Source: an uncultured Clostridia bacterium | GTDB lineage: Bacteria; Bacillota; Clostridia; Christensenellales; Borkfalkiaceae | NCBI GenBank assembly: GCA_934247855.1 | Contig: CAKQKA010000016.1 | Coordinates: 1-21,877 of the forward strand | Reading direction: 5' to 3' | DNA length: 21,877 nt | Shown: positions 6,598 to 13,826 of the stretch, piece by piece | Layout of the letters: every line of letters starts with the position of its first letter | How positions within the stretch are numbered: the first letter of the stretch is position 1 | Notes under the pieces: model-generated | What the model was told of the DNA's origin: nothing | Seen by the model: only the letters and a program-made list of their open reading frames with translations | Databases searched by the model: none | Translations under genes and position numbers: made by a program

Positions 6598-8139
6598 ATG
6601 AGTTTACTTGAAATTAAAAACCTGTCGCACAGGTATGAGGACAAAATAATATTCAATAATGCGTCGCTTTCGGTAAATCGCGGCGAGCATATCGGCGTTG
6701 TAGGGCTTAACGGCGCGGGTAAGTCAACGTTTATAAACGTTATCGCCGATAAGATTACTTACGACGAGGGCGAGGTGCAATGGCTGCCGGGCGTTCGTCG
6801 CGGGTACCTCGATCAGTACGCCACGCTTGACGGATCGCAAACGATAATGGAATACCTTATGGGTGCTTTCGATTATCTGTACGAGATGAACGATAAGCTT
6901 GAAAAACTTTACGAATCCATGGGAGATATGGACGGCGAAGAGCTTGATAAAGCTGTTTCAAAAAGCGCGCGCATGCAGGAAGAATTAGAACGCGAAGGGT
7001 TTTATGACCTCGAAGCTAAGGTAAAAAGAGTCGCCAACGGGTTGGGTATAAACTTTTTGGGTTACGACCGTATGATTTCCACGCTGTCGGGCGGGGAGCG
7101 CGTAAAGCTGATGCTTTCAAAACTGCTGCTCTCCGAACTTGACGTAATGTTACTCGACGAACCGACGAACTTCCTCGATATCGAACATATAGACTGGCTT
7201 ATCAAATATCTGAACGGGTTTAAAAAGACCTTTCTGGTTATCTCGCACGATACAAAATTTTTGAACGCGGTATCTAAATTCATCGTGGGAATAGAGAACG
7301 GAACGATTAAAAAATACTCGGGCGATTACGATAAATATCTCGTTCAGCACGAGATGAATCAGAAGCAGTACGAAGAAGAATACAACCGTCAGCAGGAACA
7401 AATCAAAAAATTGCAGACGTATATAGACAAAAATTCGGCTCGCGCGTCTACCGCGGGTATGGCGAACGCGCGCAAAAAACAGCTTGAAAAAATCGAGGTT
7501 ATGGCAAAACCCGTTACCGTTTACGAGGCGGAGTTTTCTTTCCCGTATATAGACCTTAACACAAAGGACTTGCTTGACGTAAAGAATTTGTCTATAGGTT
7601 ACACAGCGCCCATTTTACCTCCGCTGAATTTCCATATGGGTTCGCAGAATAAGCTTTGGGTTCGCGGTACGAACGGCATAGGCAAATCGACCTTAATTAA
7701 AACCTTACTGCACAAAATACCGCGGCTTGGCGGATTTTTTACATTCCATAACGCGGTGAAGATTGCCTATCTCGAACAAAATCTCGATTTCGACGATCCA
7801 AACGAAACCGCATCGTCGTATTATTCGAAATTCTTCCCGCGGGCAAATCCCAAAGAGGTAAGAAGCAAGCTTGCCAAAGTCGGGCTGAAAGGCGATCTTG
7901 CCGTAAAACCGCTTAAAAATATGAGCGGAGGCGAGCAGGTAAGGGCGAAACTTGCAGTGCTCTGCTCTACTCCGTCAAATTTATTAGTACTCGACGAGCC
8001 GACTAATCATTTGGACGTAAAAGCCAAAAACGCACTGAAAAAGGCTCTTGCCGAATACCCCGGCGCGCTGATTTTAGTCAGCCACGAGGAAGATTTTACC
8101 GAGGGTTTGTGCGACATGGTAACGCTGCTCCGCGATTAA
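6598..8139 (+). CDS. ABC-F family ATPase (ribosome-associated, translation factor type)
   Basis: 513 residues with two nucleotide-binding domains and no membrane segments. ABC-F proteins act at the ribosomal E site to relieve stalling or confer antibiotic protection. Domain 1 has GLNGAGKST, signature LSGGERVKLML and Walker B VMLLDEPTNFLD. Domain 2 has GTNGIGKST, MSGGEQVRAKL and LLVLDEPTNHLD. Both catalytic Glu residues are present. Between them lies a charged helical linker (YNRQQEQIKKLQTYIDKNSAR), the P-site tRNA interaction domain. It seems closest to the YkpA/YbiT-like housekeeping groups; a resistance role is not indicated by context. The ATG at 6598 is chosen because family proteins begin this close to the first strand. 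A TTG at 6592 would abut the -10 box and lie upstream of the predicted +1. There is no Shine-Dalgarno site. Confidence 0.93.
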   Translation: MSLLEIKNLSHRYEDKIIFNNASLSVNRGEHIGVVGLNGAGKSTFINVIADKITYDEGEVQWLPGVRRGYLDQYATLDGSQTIMEYLMGAFDYLYEMNDKLEKLYESMGDMDGEELDKAVSKSARMQEELEREGFYDLEAKVKRVANGLGINFLGYDRMISTLSGGERVKLMLSKLLLSELDVMLLDEPTNFLDIEHIDWLIKYLNGFKKTFLVISHDTKFLNAVSKFIVGIENGTIKKYSGDYDKYLVQHEMNQKQYEEEYNRQQEQIKKLQTYIDKNSARASTAGMANARKKQLEKIEVMAKPVTVYEAEFSFPYIDLNTKDLLDVKNLSIGYTAPILPPLNFHMGSQNKLWVRGTNGIGKSTLIKTLLHKIPRLGGFFTFHNAVKIAYLEQNLDFDDPNETASSYYSKFFPRANPKEVRSKLAKVGLKGDLAVKPLKNMSGGEQVRAKLAVLCSTPSNLLVLDEPTNHLDVKAKNALKKALAEYPGALILVSHEEDFTEGLCDMVTLLRD

Positions 8140-8214
8140 TGTCCGTTGTCTGCTGTTGATCTGCGTTGATTTGCTGCATAGACGATATGTAAAACACGAT
8201 TTTTAAGCTGTTGC

Positions 8215-8233
8215 TATGCAAAATGATTGCATA
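8215..8233. promoter_or_regulatory. Inverted repeat overlapping the -35 of the PucR/CdaR-type gene
   Basis: TATGCAA, 5-base spacer, TTGCATA: a perfect 7-base inverted repeat whose right arm coincides with the -35 hexamer. Candidate repressor or activator site. Confidence 0.55.
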
Positions 8234-8255
8234 TTTTCGATAAATAAAGTATAAT
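8227..8255 (+). promoter_or_regulatory. Promoter of the PucR/CdaR-type regulator
   Basis: TTGCAT (8227-8232), 17-base spacer, TATAAT (8250-8255). Predicted +1 near 8262, giving a leader of about 90 bases. Confidence 0.75.
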
Positions 8256-8272
8256 TTGTGCAACATGCACAA
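8256..8272. promoter_or_regulatory. Inverted repeat at the transcription start of the PucR/CdaR-type gene
   Basis: TTGTGCA, spacer ACA, TGCACAA: a perfect 7-base inverted repeat directly after the -10 and spanning the predicted +1. With the repeat at 8215-8233 it brackets the core promoter. A weaker GGCAA-N5-TTGCC repeat follows near 8284-8298. Confidence 0.6.
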
Positions 8273-8351
8273 TAATTTATGGTGGCAAAAGCCTTGCCAT
8301 GGCATGCCAAAAGACCGCCGGATTAGAATTTTTGCGGTTGTTCGGTGAGAT

Positions 8352-9398
8352 ATGGATAAAGAATTGACTTTAGTTTTGAGGACTTTGAAACAAAAAACCG
8401 GAATATCGGTGGACGTGTACTCCGCGGATTTTAAATTTTTGTATTCGGGCGGCGAACGTATACAGTTTACTTACGACGGCGGTTATACCGAGGGTTTGCA
8501 GGATAAAAAACAAAACGTTACGTTGTTTCGGTTCAGGTTCAAACGTGAAAATTACTACGGCGTGATTTCGGGTTCCAACGACGTCGCGCGAAATTACGCT
8601 ATGTTCATTTGCGAACATATGGAGAGCAACGGCACTTCGGGCGACGAACTTTCAAAGCGCGATTTTTTGCGCGGAATCGTATTCGGCGAGTGCAGCGGTA
8701 TGCAAATCGTCAAGTTCATGCGTAAGTTTTCCGTGCCTGCGGTGGGCTGTTATGTGCTTGCCGTTTCGTGCGAATCCGGCAGCGTGGACGAAACCATAGA
8801 CTTTTTGGAAAATTACACGATGAACGGGCTTGATACCGCGTTCACTACGAGCGAAAACGAATGTGTTTTCGTCAAGTTCGTTACGGGCGACGGCGAAAGC
8901 GAGTTCAGGTCGCCTTTAGAGTTTGCCGAAATCTTCGCATCGTCGGTGTTCGAGGAATCGGGCATCAAGGTGAGAGTGGGCGTGGGCGGTACGGTAAAGA
9001 GTCTGTCCGAAGCGGTGCAATCGTACGCGCAGGCGGAAAACGCGCTTAAACTCGGCAAAGAGCTTAATTCGGGCGTGGCGGTTCACTCGTATAAAGAATA
9101 CATTTTGCATAAAATTATGGAAGAATTGCCGCCGTCTAAACTCGCGCAGTATTTCAATATGCTTGCCGACGGCGACGCTCGCACGATCTTTACCGATCCC
9201 GATATGCTTGCTACCGCCGAGGAGTTTCTGGAAAACAACCTCAACGTGAGCGAAACGGCAAGAAAACTCTACATGCACCGCAACACGCTGACTTATCGTC
9301 TTGATAAAATCGAGCGAGCAACGGGGCTTAATATACGTAACTTTTCCGACGCCGTAACGTTCAGGCTTACCAACCTGCTGTTTAAAATGCTCAGCTGA
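8352..9398 (+). CDS. PucR/CdaR-family transcriptional regulator
   Basis: 348 residues. The last 60 or so residues form the PucR-type helix-turn-helix: FLENNLNVSETARKLYMHRN then TLTYRLDKIERATGLNIRNF, a hallmark of the HTH_30 family. The middle (about 200-240, IKVRVGVGGTVKSLSEAVQS, QAENALKLGK) looks like the degenerate GGDEF-like domain found in CdaR/PucR regulators. The N-terminal 100 residues would be the effector-sensing part and do not match a family I can name. These regulators usually control carbohydrate-acid or purine catabolism, but no target operon is adjacent. The nested inverted repeats at its own promoter suggest autoregulation. GGTGAG lies very close to the ATG. Confidence 0.85.
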   Translation: MDKELTLVLRTLKQKTGISVDVYSADFKFLYSGGERIQFTYDGGYTEGLQDKKQNVTLFRFRFKRENYYGVISGSNDVARNYAMFICEHMESNGTSGDELSKRDFLRGIVFGECSGMQIVKFMRKFSVPAVGCYVLAVSCESGSVDETIDFLENYTMNGLDTAFTTSENECVFVKFVTGDGESEFRSPLEFAEIFASSVFEESGIKVRVGVGGTVKSLSEAVQSYAQAENALKLGKELNSGVAVHSYKEYILHKIMEELPPSKLAQYFNMLADGDARTIFTDPDMLATAEEFLENNLNVSETARKLYMHRNTLTYRLDKIERATGLNIRNFSDAVTFRLTNLLFKMLS

Positions 9399-9472
9399 AT
9401 TTTGTAAAGTTGTTGCATTGCATGCGTTGCAGGCGTAAAAAATTAAGTAAAAAAGTTTAACAACAATTATCG

Positions 9473-9497
9473 CGGACGCTTTTGCGCCCGTATTTTT
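9473..9497 (+). terminator. Terminator after the PucR/CdaR-type gene
   Basis: CGG-A-CGC, loop TTTT, GCG-C-CCG (stem with one A-C mismatch) followed by TATTTTT. It lies 75 bases after the stop codon and separates this gene from the S41 protease gene. Confidence 0.65.
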
Positions 9498-9533
9498 AAA
9501 TTAAAACGTCAAATTCGATTTATGAGGTGAACG

Positions 9534-11024
9534 ATGAACGAACGCAATACCGAAAATATTGAAAATGCCGATTACGCCGGTGCGGGCGGTTATGCCGATA
9601 ACGACGGTTTGCCGACGGGCTGCGATTTGAATGAAAGCGACTTGCCCGAATGTGATTTGAGCGAGGGCGGCTCGATTTCGGGCGGCGCAAACGGTTCGGC
9701 AAAGCCTAAGAAAAAAAGAGGTAAACACTCGGCTACGTTCATGTCAGCTATGCGCGGACTGGTAACGGGCGTTGTGCTTCTTGCCGTTTTTTTTGCGGGG
9801 TATCTGACCAATTATTTTTCGGTCGACGCCGATTTGCGTTCTTTGCAGTTTGTGTATAACACATACAGAGATAACTACTTTTTCTGCGACGGCACGGAAA
9901 ATCCGGCAAAAACTTTGACCGAAGGTCTTATGGATATCTATTCGGAATATTACACCGCCGACGAATACAACGCCGAGCAAAACGCGAGCAAAGGCAGGCG
10001 CAAGGGCTACGGAATCTCTTTTGACGGACTTACCGTTTTCAGAGTGAGCGGCAATTCGCCCGCCGAAAAAGCCGGGCTTAAAAAAGGCGGTAGAATTCTT
10101 GCCTTTAAACTGAATGACGGTGAGTTTGTTTCGGTTGAAAAGCAAGCCGAGCTGACAAGCGTTCTTTCGGCTGCAAAAGACAGTGACAAGGTTATTTTGC
10201 GCGTCGATTACGACGGCGACGTAAAAGATTTTTCTATGTATAAAGCAGACTACCGCGAAAGTTACGTTTATTATACCGATTCGACGGGGTGTTACCGCTT
10301 TAACGACGGCGGCGGCAAAATGGAAATTAATCGCTACGCCGATTGCGATGTTGCGCTGAATGATAATTTCGGATATATTAAATATGTTTCGTTTTACGGG
10401 CAGTCGAACGATTCGTTCGGCAGCGTCGCTCAGATTACGGCTGCGCTCGATAAAATGTTTGCAAACGGCAAAACAAATCTCATAATCGATTTGCGCGACA
10501 ACGGCGGCGGTTTTATGGATATAATGTGCAAGCTGTCGGGCGTTTTTTGTCCGTTGCCGGGCGGTAAGACGGGCGACGTTGCACAGATCGCCGAATACCG
10601 CGGCAGTAAAAAGTACAGTTTTAAAATCGATTACTCGGCGGCGAAAAACGCCGACAGGGAATATTATTCTGCTAAGATTAAAAAAATAGTTTTTCTTGCG
10701 AATAAAAATTCGGCGTCCGCATCCGAGGCTCTTATGGGGGCGGTTTTAGACTACGACGCCGCCGCTCGTACCGATAAGGTACGCGTAGTGCTTGAAAGTC
10801 ATGTAAACGATAAAGGCGAAACGATTTTCAAGTCGTACGGCAAGGGCATTATGCAAACCACGTTCGTCAACAAATTCTCGGGCGAGGCGTTAAAACTTAC
10901 AACGGCAAGAATCGTGTGGCCGCTTTCGGGTACTTGTATTCACGGCGTCGGGATTACAACCGAAACCGATCCGCGCGTGTTCAACGCCGTCGGCGAAATA
11001 ATCGGTTTTGCGCAAACAATATAA
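9534..11024 (+). CDS. Membrane-anchored S41-family C-terminal processing peptidase
   Basis: Serine protease of the CtpA/Prc type, 496 residues. Residues 1-73 form an acidic then basic cytoplasmic tail, ending KPKKKRGK. A single transmembrane helix spans about 74-92 (RGLVTGVVLLAVFFAGYLTN), placing the rest outside. A PDZ domain follows (about 155-235; YGISFDGLTVFRVSGNSPAE, AGLKKGGRIL). The catalytic core holds LIIDLRDNGGG (residues 316-325), the serine motif NSASASEAL (nucleophile probably Ser394) and the general-base lysine in SYGKG (Lys436), so the Ser-Lys dyad is intact. Substrates are unknown; relatives process secreted or membrane proteins, some during sporulation. GAGGTG lies 4 bases before the ATG. 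The tail contains a short Cys-Asp-Leu repeat (CDLNESDLPECDLSE) with no obvious role. Confidence 0.9.
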   Translation: MNERNTENIENADYAGAGGYADNDGLPTGCDLNESDLPECDLSEGGSISGGANGSAKPKKKRGKHSATFMSAMRGLVTGVVLLAVFFAGYLTNYFSVDADLRSLQFVYNTYRDNYFFCDGTENPAKTLTEGLMDIYSEYYTADEYNAEQNASKGRRKGYGISFDGLTVFRVSGNSPAEKAGLKKGGRILAFKLNDGEFVSVEKQAELTSVLSAAKDSDKVILRVDYDGDVKDFSMYKADYRESYVYYTDSTGCYRFNDGGGKMEINRYADCDVALNDNFGYIKYVSFYGQSNDSFGSVAQITAALDKMFANGKTNLIIDLRDNGGGFMDIMCKLSGVFCPLPGGKTGDVAQIAEYRGSKKYSFKIDYSAAKNADREYYSAKIKKIVFLANKNSASASEALMGAVLDYDAAARTDKVRVVLESHVNDKGETIFKSYGKGIMQTTFVNKFSGEALKLTTARIVWPLSGTCIHGVGITTETDPRVFNAVGEIIGFAQTI

Positions 11025-11082
11025 AACGCATAGTTGTATAAATCGCATAGTTGCCGCAGCTTTTCGTGCGGCAGTGTAAAAT

Positions 11083-11131
11083 AAAAATCGGACTATGGTC
11101 GGCGTTTTTGTCGATCGGTAGCCCGATTTTT
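11083..11131 (+). terminator. Terminator downstream of the S41 protease gene
   Basis: Arms 11083-11095 and 11119-11131 pair (AAAAATCGG-x-CTA with TAG-x-CCGATTTTT), ending in a T run. The symmetry suggests it could also stop transcription from the minus-strand gene at 11210-11569. A second, smaller hairpin, TGCCGCA/TGCGGCA, lies just before it at 11052-11073. Confidence 0.75.
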
Positions 11132-11209
11132 TATGCAAAAAAGTTTTTTGTTGTTTTATAAAAATAAATTCGATATAAATACCGTCCGCGAAAAAATCGA
11201 CCTCGCGTT

Positions 11210-11569
11210 TTACGCAAAATAATTCGACAGGTCGTTCTTTATCTCGTCCGGAATAAAATCGTCCACGGGCGCGGTGCCTGCGTATTCGGTGGCGGCAGAC
11301 GGCTCCGTGCTGCTGCTTTTTGCGGAATTTGCAAACGATAAAATAAGCGGTAACGCCTTTTTTATAACCGACGACATATCGCCGCCGCCAAGCAGTTCGG
11401 GCAAAATACCCATAACGCCGTTAATAAGGTTTTCGTCAACGCCGAGCAGTTTCAGCAAATTCAGCGCATCGTCCACCGAAACCGAGGATAATATGTTTTT
11501 AATGCCGTCCTGCTTTTTTGAACCGAGCAATAAGATGGCTGCTAAAATCAATAAATAACTGTTTTTCAT
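11210..11569 (-). CDS. Small secreted or membrane protein of unknown function
   Basis: 119 residues, not recognised. It begins with a hydrophobic stretch (SYLLILAAILLLGS, about 4-17) that could be a signal anchor. A helix-rich segment follows with paired leucine patterns (DDALNLLKLLGVDENLINGV, MGILPELLGGGD, SVIKKALPLILSFA). A Ser/Thr/Pro/Ala-rich spacer comes next, then an acidic end (DDFIPDEIKNDLSNYF). A TATAAT -10 (11581-11586) lies only 11 bases before the ATG and there is no Shine-Dalgarno site, so its leader should be about 5 bases or absent. It is divergent from the next small gene, with a hairpin repeat between them. Confidence 0.65.
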   Translation of the reverse strand: MKNSYLLILAAILLLGSKKQDGIKNILSSVSVDDALNLLKLLGVDENLINGVMGILPELLGGGDMSSVIKKALPLILSFANSAKSSSTEPSAATEYAGTAPVDDFIPDEIKNDLSNYFA

Positions 11570-11606
11570 GGTTTTTTAACATTATACTATATTCCCGGCA
11601 TAAAAT

Positions 11607-11673
11607 TATTATGCCGGACAAGAAGCAAAAACACGGGCGCGAGAGCGAGGTTCGGTTCATTCTTGTCCGGTAT
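11607..11673. repeat. Copy 2 of the dispersed hairpin repeat, with intact inverted ends
   Basis: Left arm ATGCCGGACAAGAA (11611-11624) pairs with right arm TTCTTGTCCGGTAT (11660-11673) over 14 bp with one wobble. Between them is a 35-base core shared with copy 1 at 37-89 (AAAAACACGG, a GCGA loop, CGAGGTTCG). A second hairpin, CCCGGCAT/ATGCCGG (11594-11617), uses the left arm alternatively. The element fills the divergent promoter region of two small genes. It looks like a miniature palindromic repeat or a transcribed structured RNA. Confidence 0.7.
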
Positions 11674-11701
11674 GCCGATATCAGGTTTTGGAGGTGAAGT
11701 T

Positions 11702-12031
11702 TTGAAAAAGAAATTTTCCGATTTTGTAAGTGATACCAAGGAAACGGGCAGCGGCGGTTTTGGCGGTAACGGAGGCATGGGCGGTGGAAACGGCGAGCAG
11801 GGTATGAACGGCGCGGCGTTCGATATGCTTAAAAACGTTGCGGGGCGTTACGAAGGCGCAAGCGAGTCCGAACTTATTTCCGCTATACTTGCCGAGGCGA
11901 TGAAATCGCGGGCGGCGGGTACGTTGTCCGACAGCGAGATAGACTCTTTCGTTGCTCAGATTTCGCCTATGCTGACCGCTGCGCAAAGAAGCAGGCTTAA
12001 CGCCGTAGTGGCAAAAATCAAAAGGACGTAA
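11702..12031 (+). CDS. Small Gly-rich plus helical protein of unknown function
   Basis: 109 residues from a TTG start. TTG at 11702 is preferred because GGAGGTG lies 5 bases before it; the upstream in-frame ATG (11663) falls inside the repeat hairpin. The product has a basic start (MKKKFSDFVSDTKE), a glycine-rich linker (GSGGFGGNGGMGGGNGEQG), then a compact helical domain: RYEGASESELISAILAEAMK, GTLSDSEIDSFVAQISPM, LTAAQRSRLNAVVAKIKR. The helical part looks like a conserved clostridial small domain I cannot name. The divergent neighbour also has a helical domain plus a low-complexity spacer, so the two may work together. Confidence 0.75.
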   Translation: MKKKFSDFVSDTKETGSGGFGGNGGMGGGNGEQGMNGAAFDMLKNVAGRYEGASESELISAILAEAMKSRAAGTLSDSEIDSFVAQISPMLTAAQRSRLNAVVAKIKRT

Positions 12032-12061
12032 CAGCGTTACATACGGTTGCTTAAATTGCGG

Positions 12062-12107
12062 GCTGCGTAGAAAATTATTGCGGCAAAGCAGCGGTTTTTT
12101 ATGCCGC
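12062..12107. terminator. Possible overlapping terminator hairpins between convergent genes
   Basis: GCTGC (12062-12066) pairs with GCAGC (12088-12092), followed by GG and a T6 run (12095-12100) on the plus strand. An alternative GCGGCA/TGCCGC (12080-12107) could serve the minus strand. Both are weak but well placed between two convergent stops. Confidence 0.4.
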
Positions 12108-12118
12108 CTTATGACATA

Positions 12119-13255
12119 TCAGTTTACTATGTAGGCGGGCAGTTTTTTAAGCGCGAGCAAAAGCTGATCGATTTCGTCCTCGGTGTTGAATTCGCAAAAA
12201 CTTAGTCTTACAAGTCCGTTTTGCTCGGTTTTTAAAAAAGTGTGGCAAAGCGGCGCGCAGTGATAACCGCCGCGCGTGGCGATATCGAACTGTTCGGACA
12301 AAATACCCGAAACCTCTTGCGAGGAATAGTCGGCGTAAGAAAACGCTACTATTCCGACGGGGTTTTGTTTTGAATAAATCTTTATGCCGCGCACGCCGCT
12401 AAGTCCGCGTATTGCGTAAGCGGTCAGTGCGATAAGTCGTTTTTGTTTATACTTAAAGTTTTCGGCGTTGTAAAGCGTACCTTCCATAAGAGATATGATT
12501 GCGGGCAGGTTCAGCGTGCCGCACTCTAAAAGTTCAGGGTATCCGGACGGCAATTCGGAAAAACTTTCCGTGCCCGTGCCGCCGAACATAAGCGGCTGAA
12601 TCTGAGATTTTTTATTAAAAATCAGCCCGCCGCTGCCTTGTATTCCGTGCATGCCTTTATGCCCGGAAAAGCACAAAACGTCTATATTTTGTTTTTTCAT
12701 GTCGACTATGGCGTGCCCGCAAACCTGTGCACCGTCGAGTATGAAGGTAATGCCTTTTTCGGCTAAAAGTCCGCCTATAGCTTCATAATCGCATAGTTCG
12801 CCCGTTACGTTGGATGCGCCCGTAAGTATTACCGCGGTGGTATTTTCGGTTAGAGCGCGTTCGATATCGCTTTTTAAAACCGCGCCGAATTTCGGTTCTG
12901 CTACGGTAATGGTAATCTTTCCGAAACGCTGCAAATGATATAGCGGACGAAGTACGCTGTTATGTTCATATGTCGAAACGACCACGTTGCCGCGTGAAAT
13001 CAAGCCGAATATCGCGGTGTTAAGCGCTTCGGTGCAATTTTTGGTAAAAATCACGCGTTCGCACTTTTCTGCGTTAAAAAAACGTTGAAGCAGTTTGCGC
13101 GTTTTATAAACGTACTCTTCGGCGAGTACGGCGCGTTTGTGCCCGCTGTGCCCCGCGTTTACGCTGAGGTAACGCATAGCGTTTTCGGTTGCGTCGATTA
13201 CCCGCTGCGGCTTGAATCCGCCTGTTGCGGCATTGTCGAAATATATCATTTTCAC
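12119..13255 (-). CDS. Cysteine desulfurase family protein (class V aminotransferase)
   Basis: 378 residues, PLP-dependent. It should release sulfur (or selenium) from cysteine (or selenocysteine) as an enzyme-bound persulfide. Seen: start YFDNAATG, His98 in TYEHNSV stacking on PLP, Asp174 in LDGAQ, PLP lysine Lys200 in FSGHKGMHG, and active-site Cys333 in RGGYHCAPLCH. The C-terminal FNTEDEID is typical of the group of small-clade cysteine desulfurase-like proteins found in Firmicutes, distinct from IscS/SufS. A divergent DUF3343 gene is its neighbour, a pairing seen in selenium and sulfur-carrier loci. A GTG start (13255) is chosen because AGGT lies about 7 bases upstream; the ATG two codons later is further away. 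Confidence 0.9.
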   Translation of the reverse strand: MKMIYFDNAATGGFKPQRVIDATENAMRYLSVNAGHSGHKRAVLAEEYVYKTRKLLQRFFNAEKCERVIFTKNCTEALNTAIFGLISRGNVVVSTYEHNSVLRPLYHLQRFGKITITVAEPKFGAVLKSDIERALTENTTAVILTGASNVTGELCDYEAIGGLLAEKGITFILDGAQVCGHAIVDMKKQNIDVLCFSGHKGMHGIQGSGGLIFNKKSQIQPLMFGGTGTESFSELPSGYPELLECGTLNLPAIISLMEGTLYNAENFKYKQKRLIALTAYAIRGLSGVRGIKIYSKQNPVGIVAFSYADYSSQEVSGILSEQFDIATRGGYHCAPLCHTFLKTEQNGLVRLSFCEFNTEDEIDQLLLALKKLPAYIVN

Positions 13256-13365
13256 AAAATCTACCTGAAAATAATATATTATAATATCGCGCGTATTATG
13301 TCGAATCGCCGATTGACTTTTCGATATGTGCGTTTGCCTGGACGTTCGACATAGGAGAAAGAAGC

Positions 13366-13617
13366 ATGACCGTAGTCGTGTTTAAAACAAAAACCGAAGT
13401 TTTTTCTTTTATTGACGATGCAAGAAACGTAGGTTTGGGTGCAAGCGTGGTTTCGGTGCCGAAAGAGCTGAAAATCGGTTGCGGGCTTGCCGTAAGTATC
13501 GGCGATAACCGCGCGATGAGCGCGTGGTCGATAGTCAAAAAGAAAGGCTATCCCACATTTTTCGGGATATTTAAGGTTAGCCGCGGAACTACGAAAAAAA
13601 TCACAAGAATCGTTTAA
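13366..13617 (+). CDS. DUF3343 small protein, putative Se/S carrier
   Basis: 83 residues, close to the usual family length. It begins with a strand then a helix (VVVFKTKTEVFSFIDDARNV) and has the family centre GASVVSVPKELKIGCGLAVS, in which the Cys before Gly-Leu is the conserved candidate sulfur/selenium-binding residue. DUF3343 proteins are annotated as putative Se/S carriers; the role is not proved. It is divergent from a cysteine desulfurase-family gene, which would be its logical donor. No selD or selA is in this window. AGGAG lies 8 bases before the ATG. Confidence 0.8.
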   Translation: MTVVVFKTKTEVFSFIDDARNVGLGASVVSVPKELKIGCGLAVSIGDNRAMSAWSIVKKKGYPTFFGIFKVSRGTTKKITRIV

Positions 13618-13767
13618 AAAATCAATATCTGACCGTTTTATGTCGTTCTTTTTGGTCTTTGTTAAAAAACATTGCCGTCTCCCGATATAAAGCGGTCTTT
13701 TTTCGTCGTTTTCAGGGCTGTTTTTAATTTGTTTTTTCGGGTGTTGGGCGTTTTGACCTAAAAAAGA

Positions 13768-13796
13768 TTGTAAAAGCGCAAAAAACATGTTAAAAT
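13768..13796 (+). promoter_or_regulatory. Promoter of nth, with +1 predicted on an upstream ATG
   Basis: TTGTAA (13768-13773), 17-base spacer, TAAAAT (13791-13796). Six bases later is an in-frame ATG at 13803, and 30 bases later is the ATG with a Shine-Dalgarno site at 13827. Confidence 0.6.
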
Positions 13797-13826
13797 ATTC
13801 AAATGAAGAAACGCACGGAGGGCGGT

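Noticed and set aside
8096..8305. Minus-strand frame after the ABC-F gene
   Set aside because: It overlaps the PucR/CdaR-type promoter and its inverted repeats, with no SD and no family.
13279..13788. 169-codon minus-strand frame across the DUF3343 gene
   Set aside because: Antisense to a recognisable DUF3343 gene with a good SD; the product has no family features.
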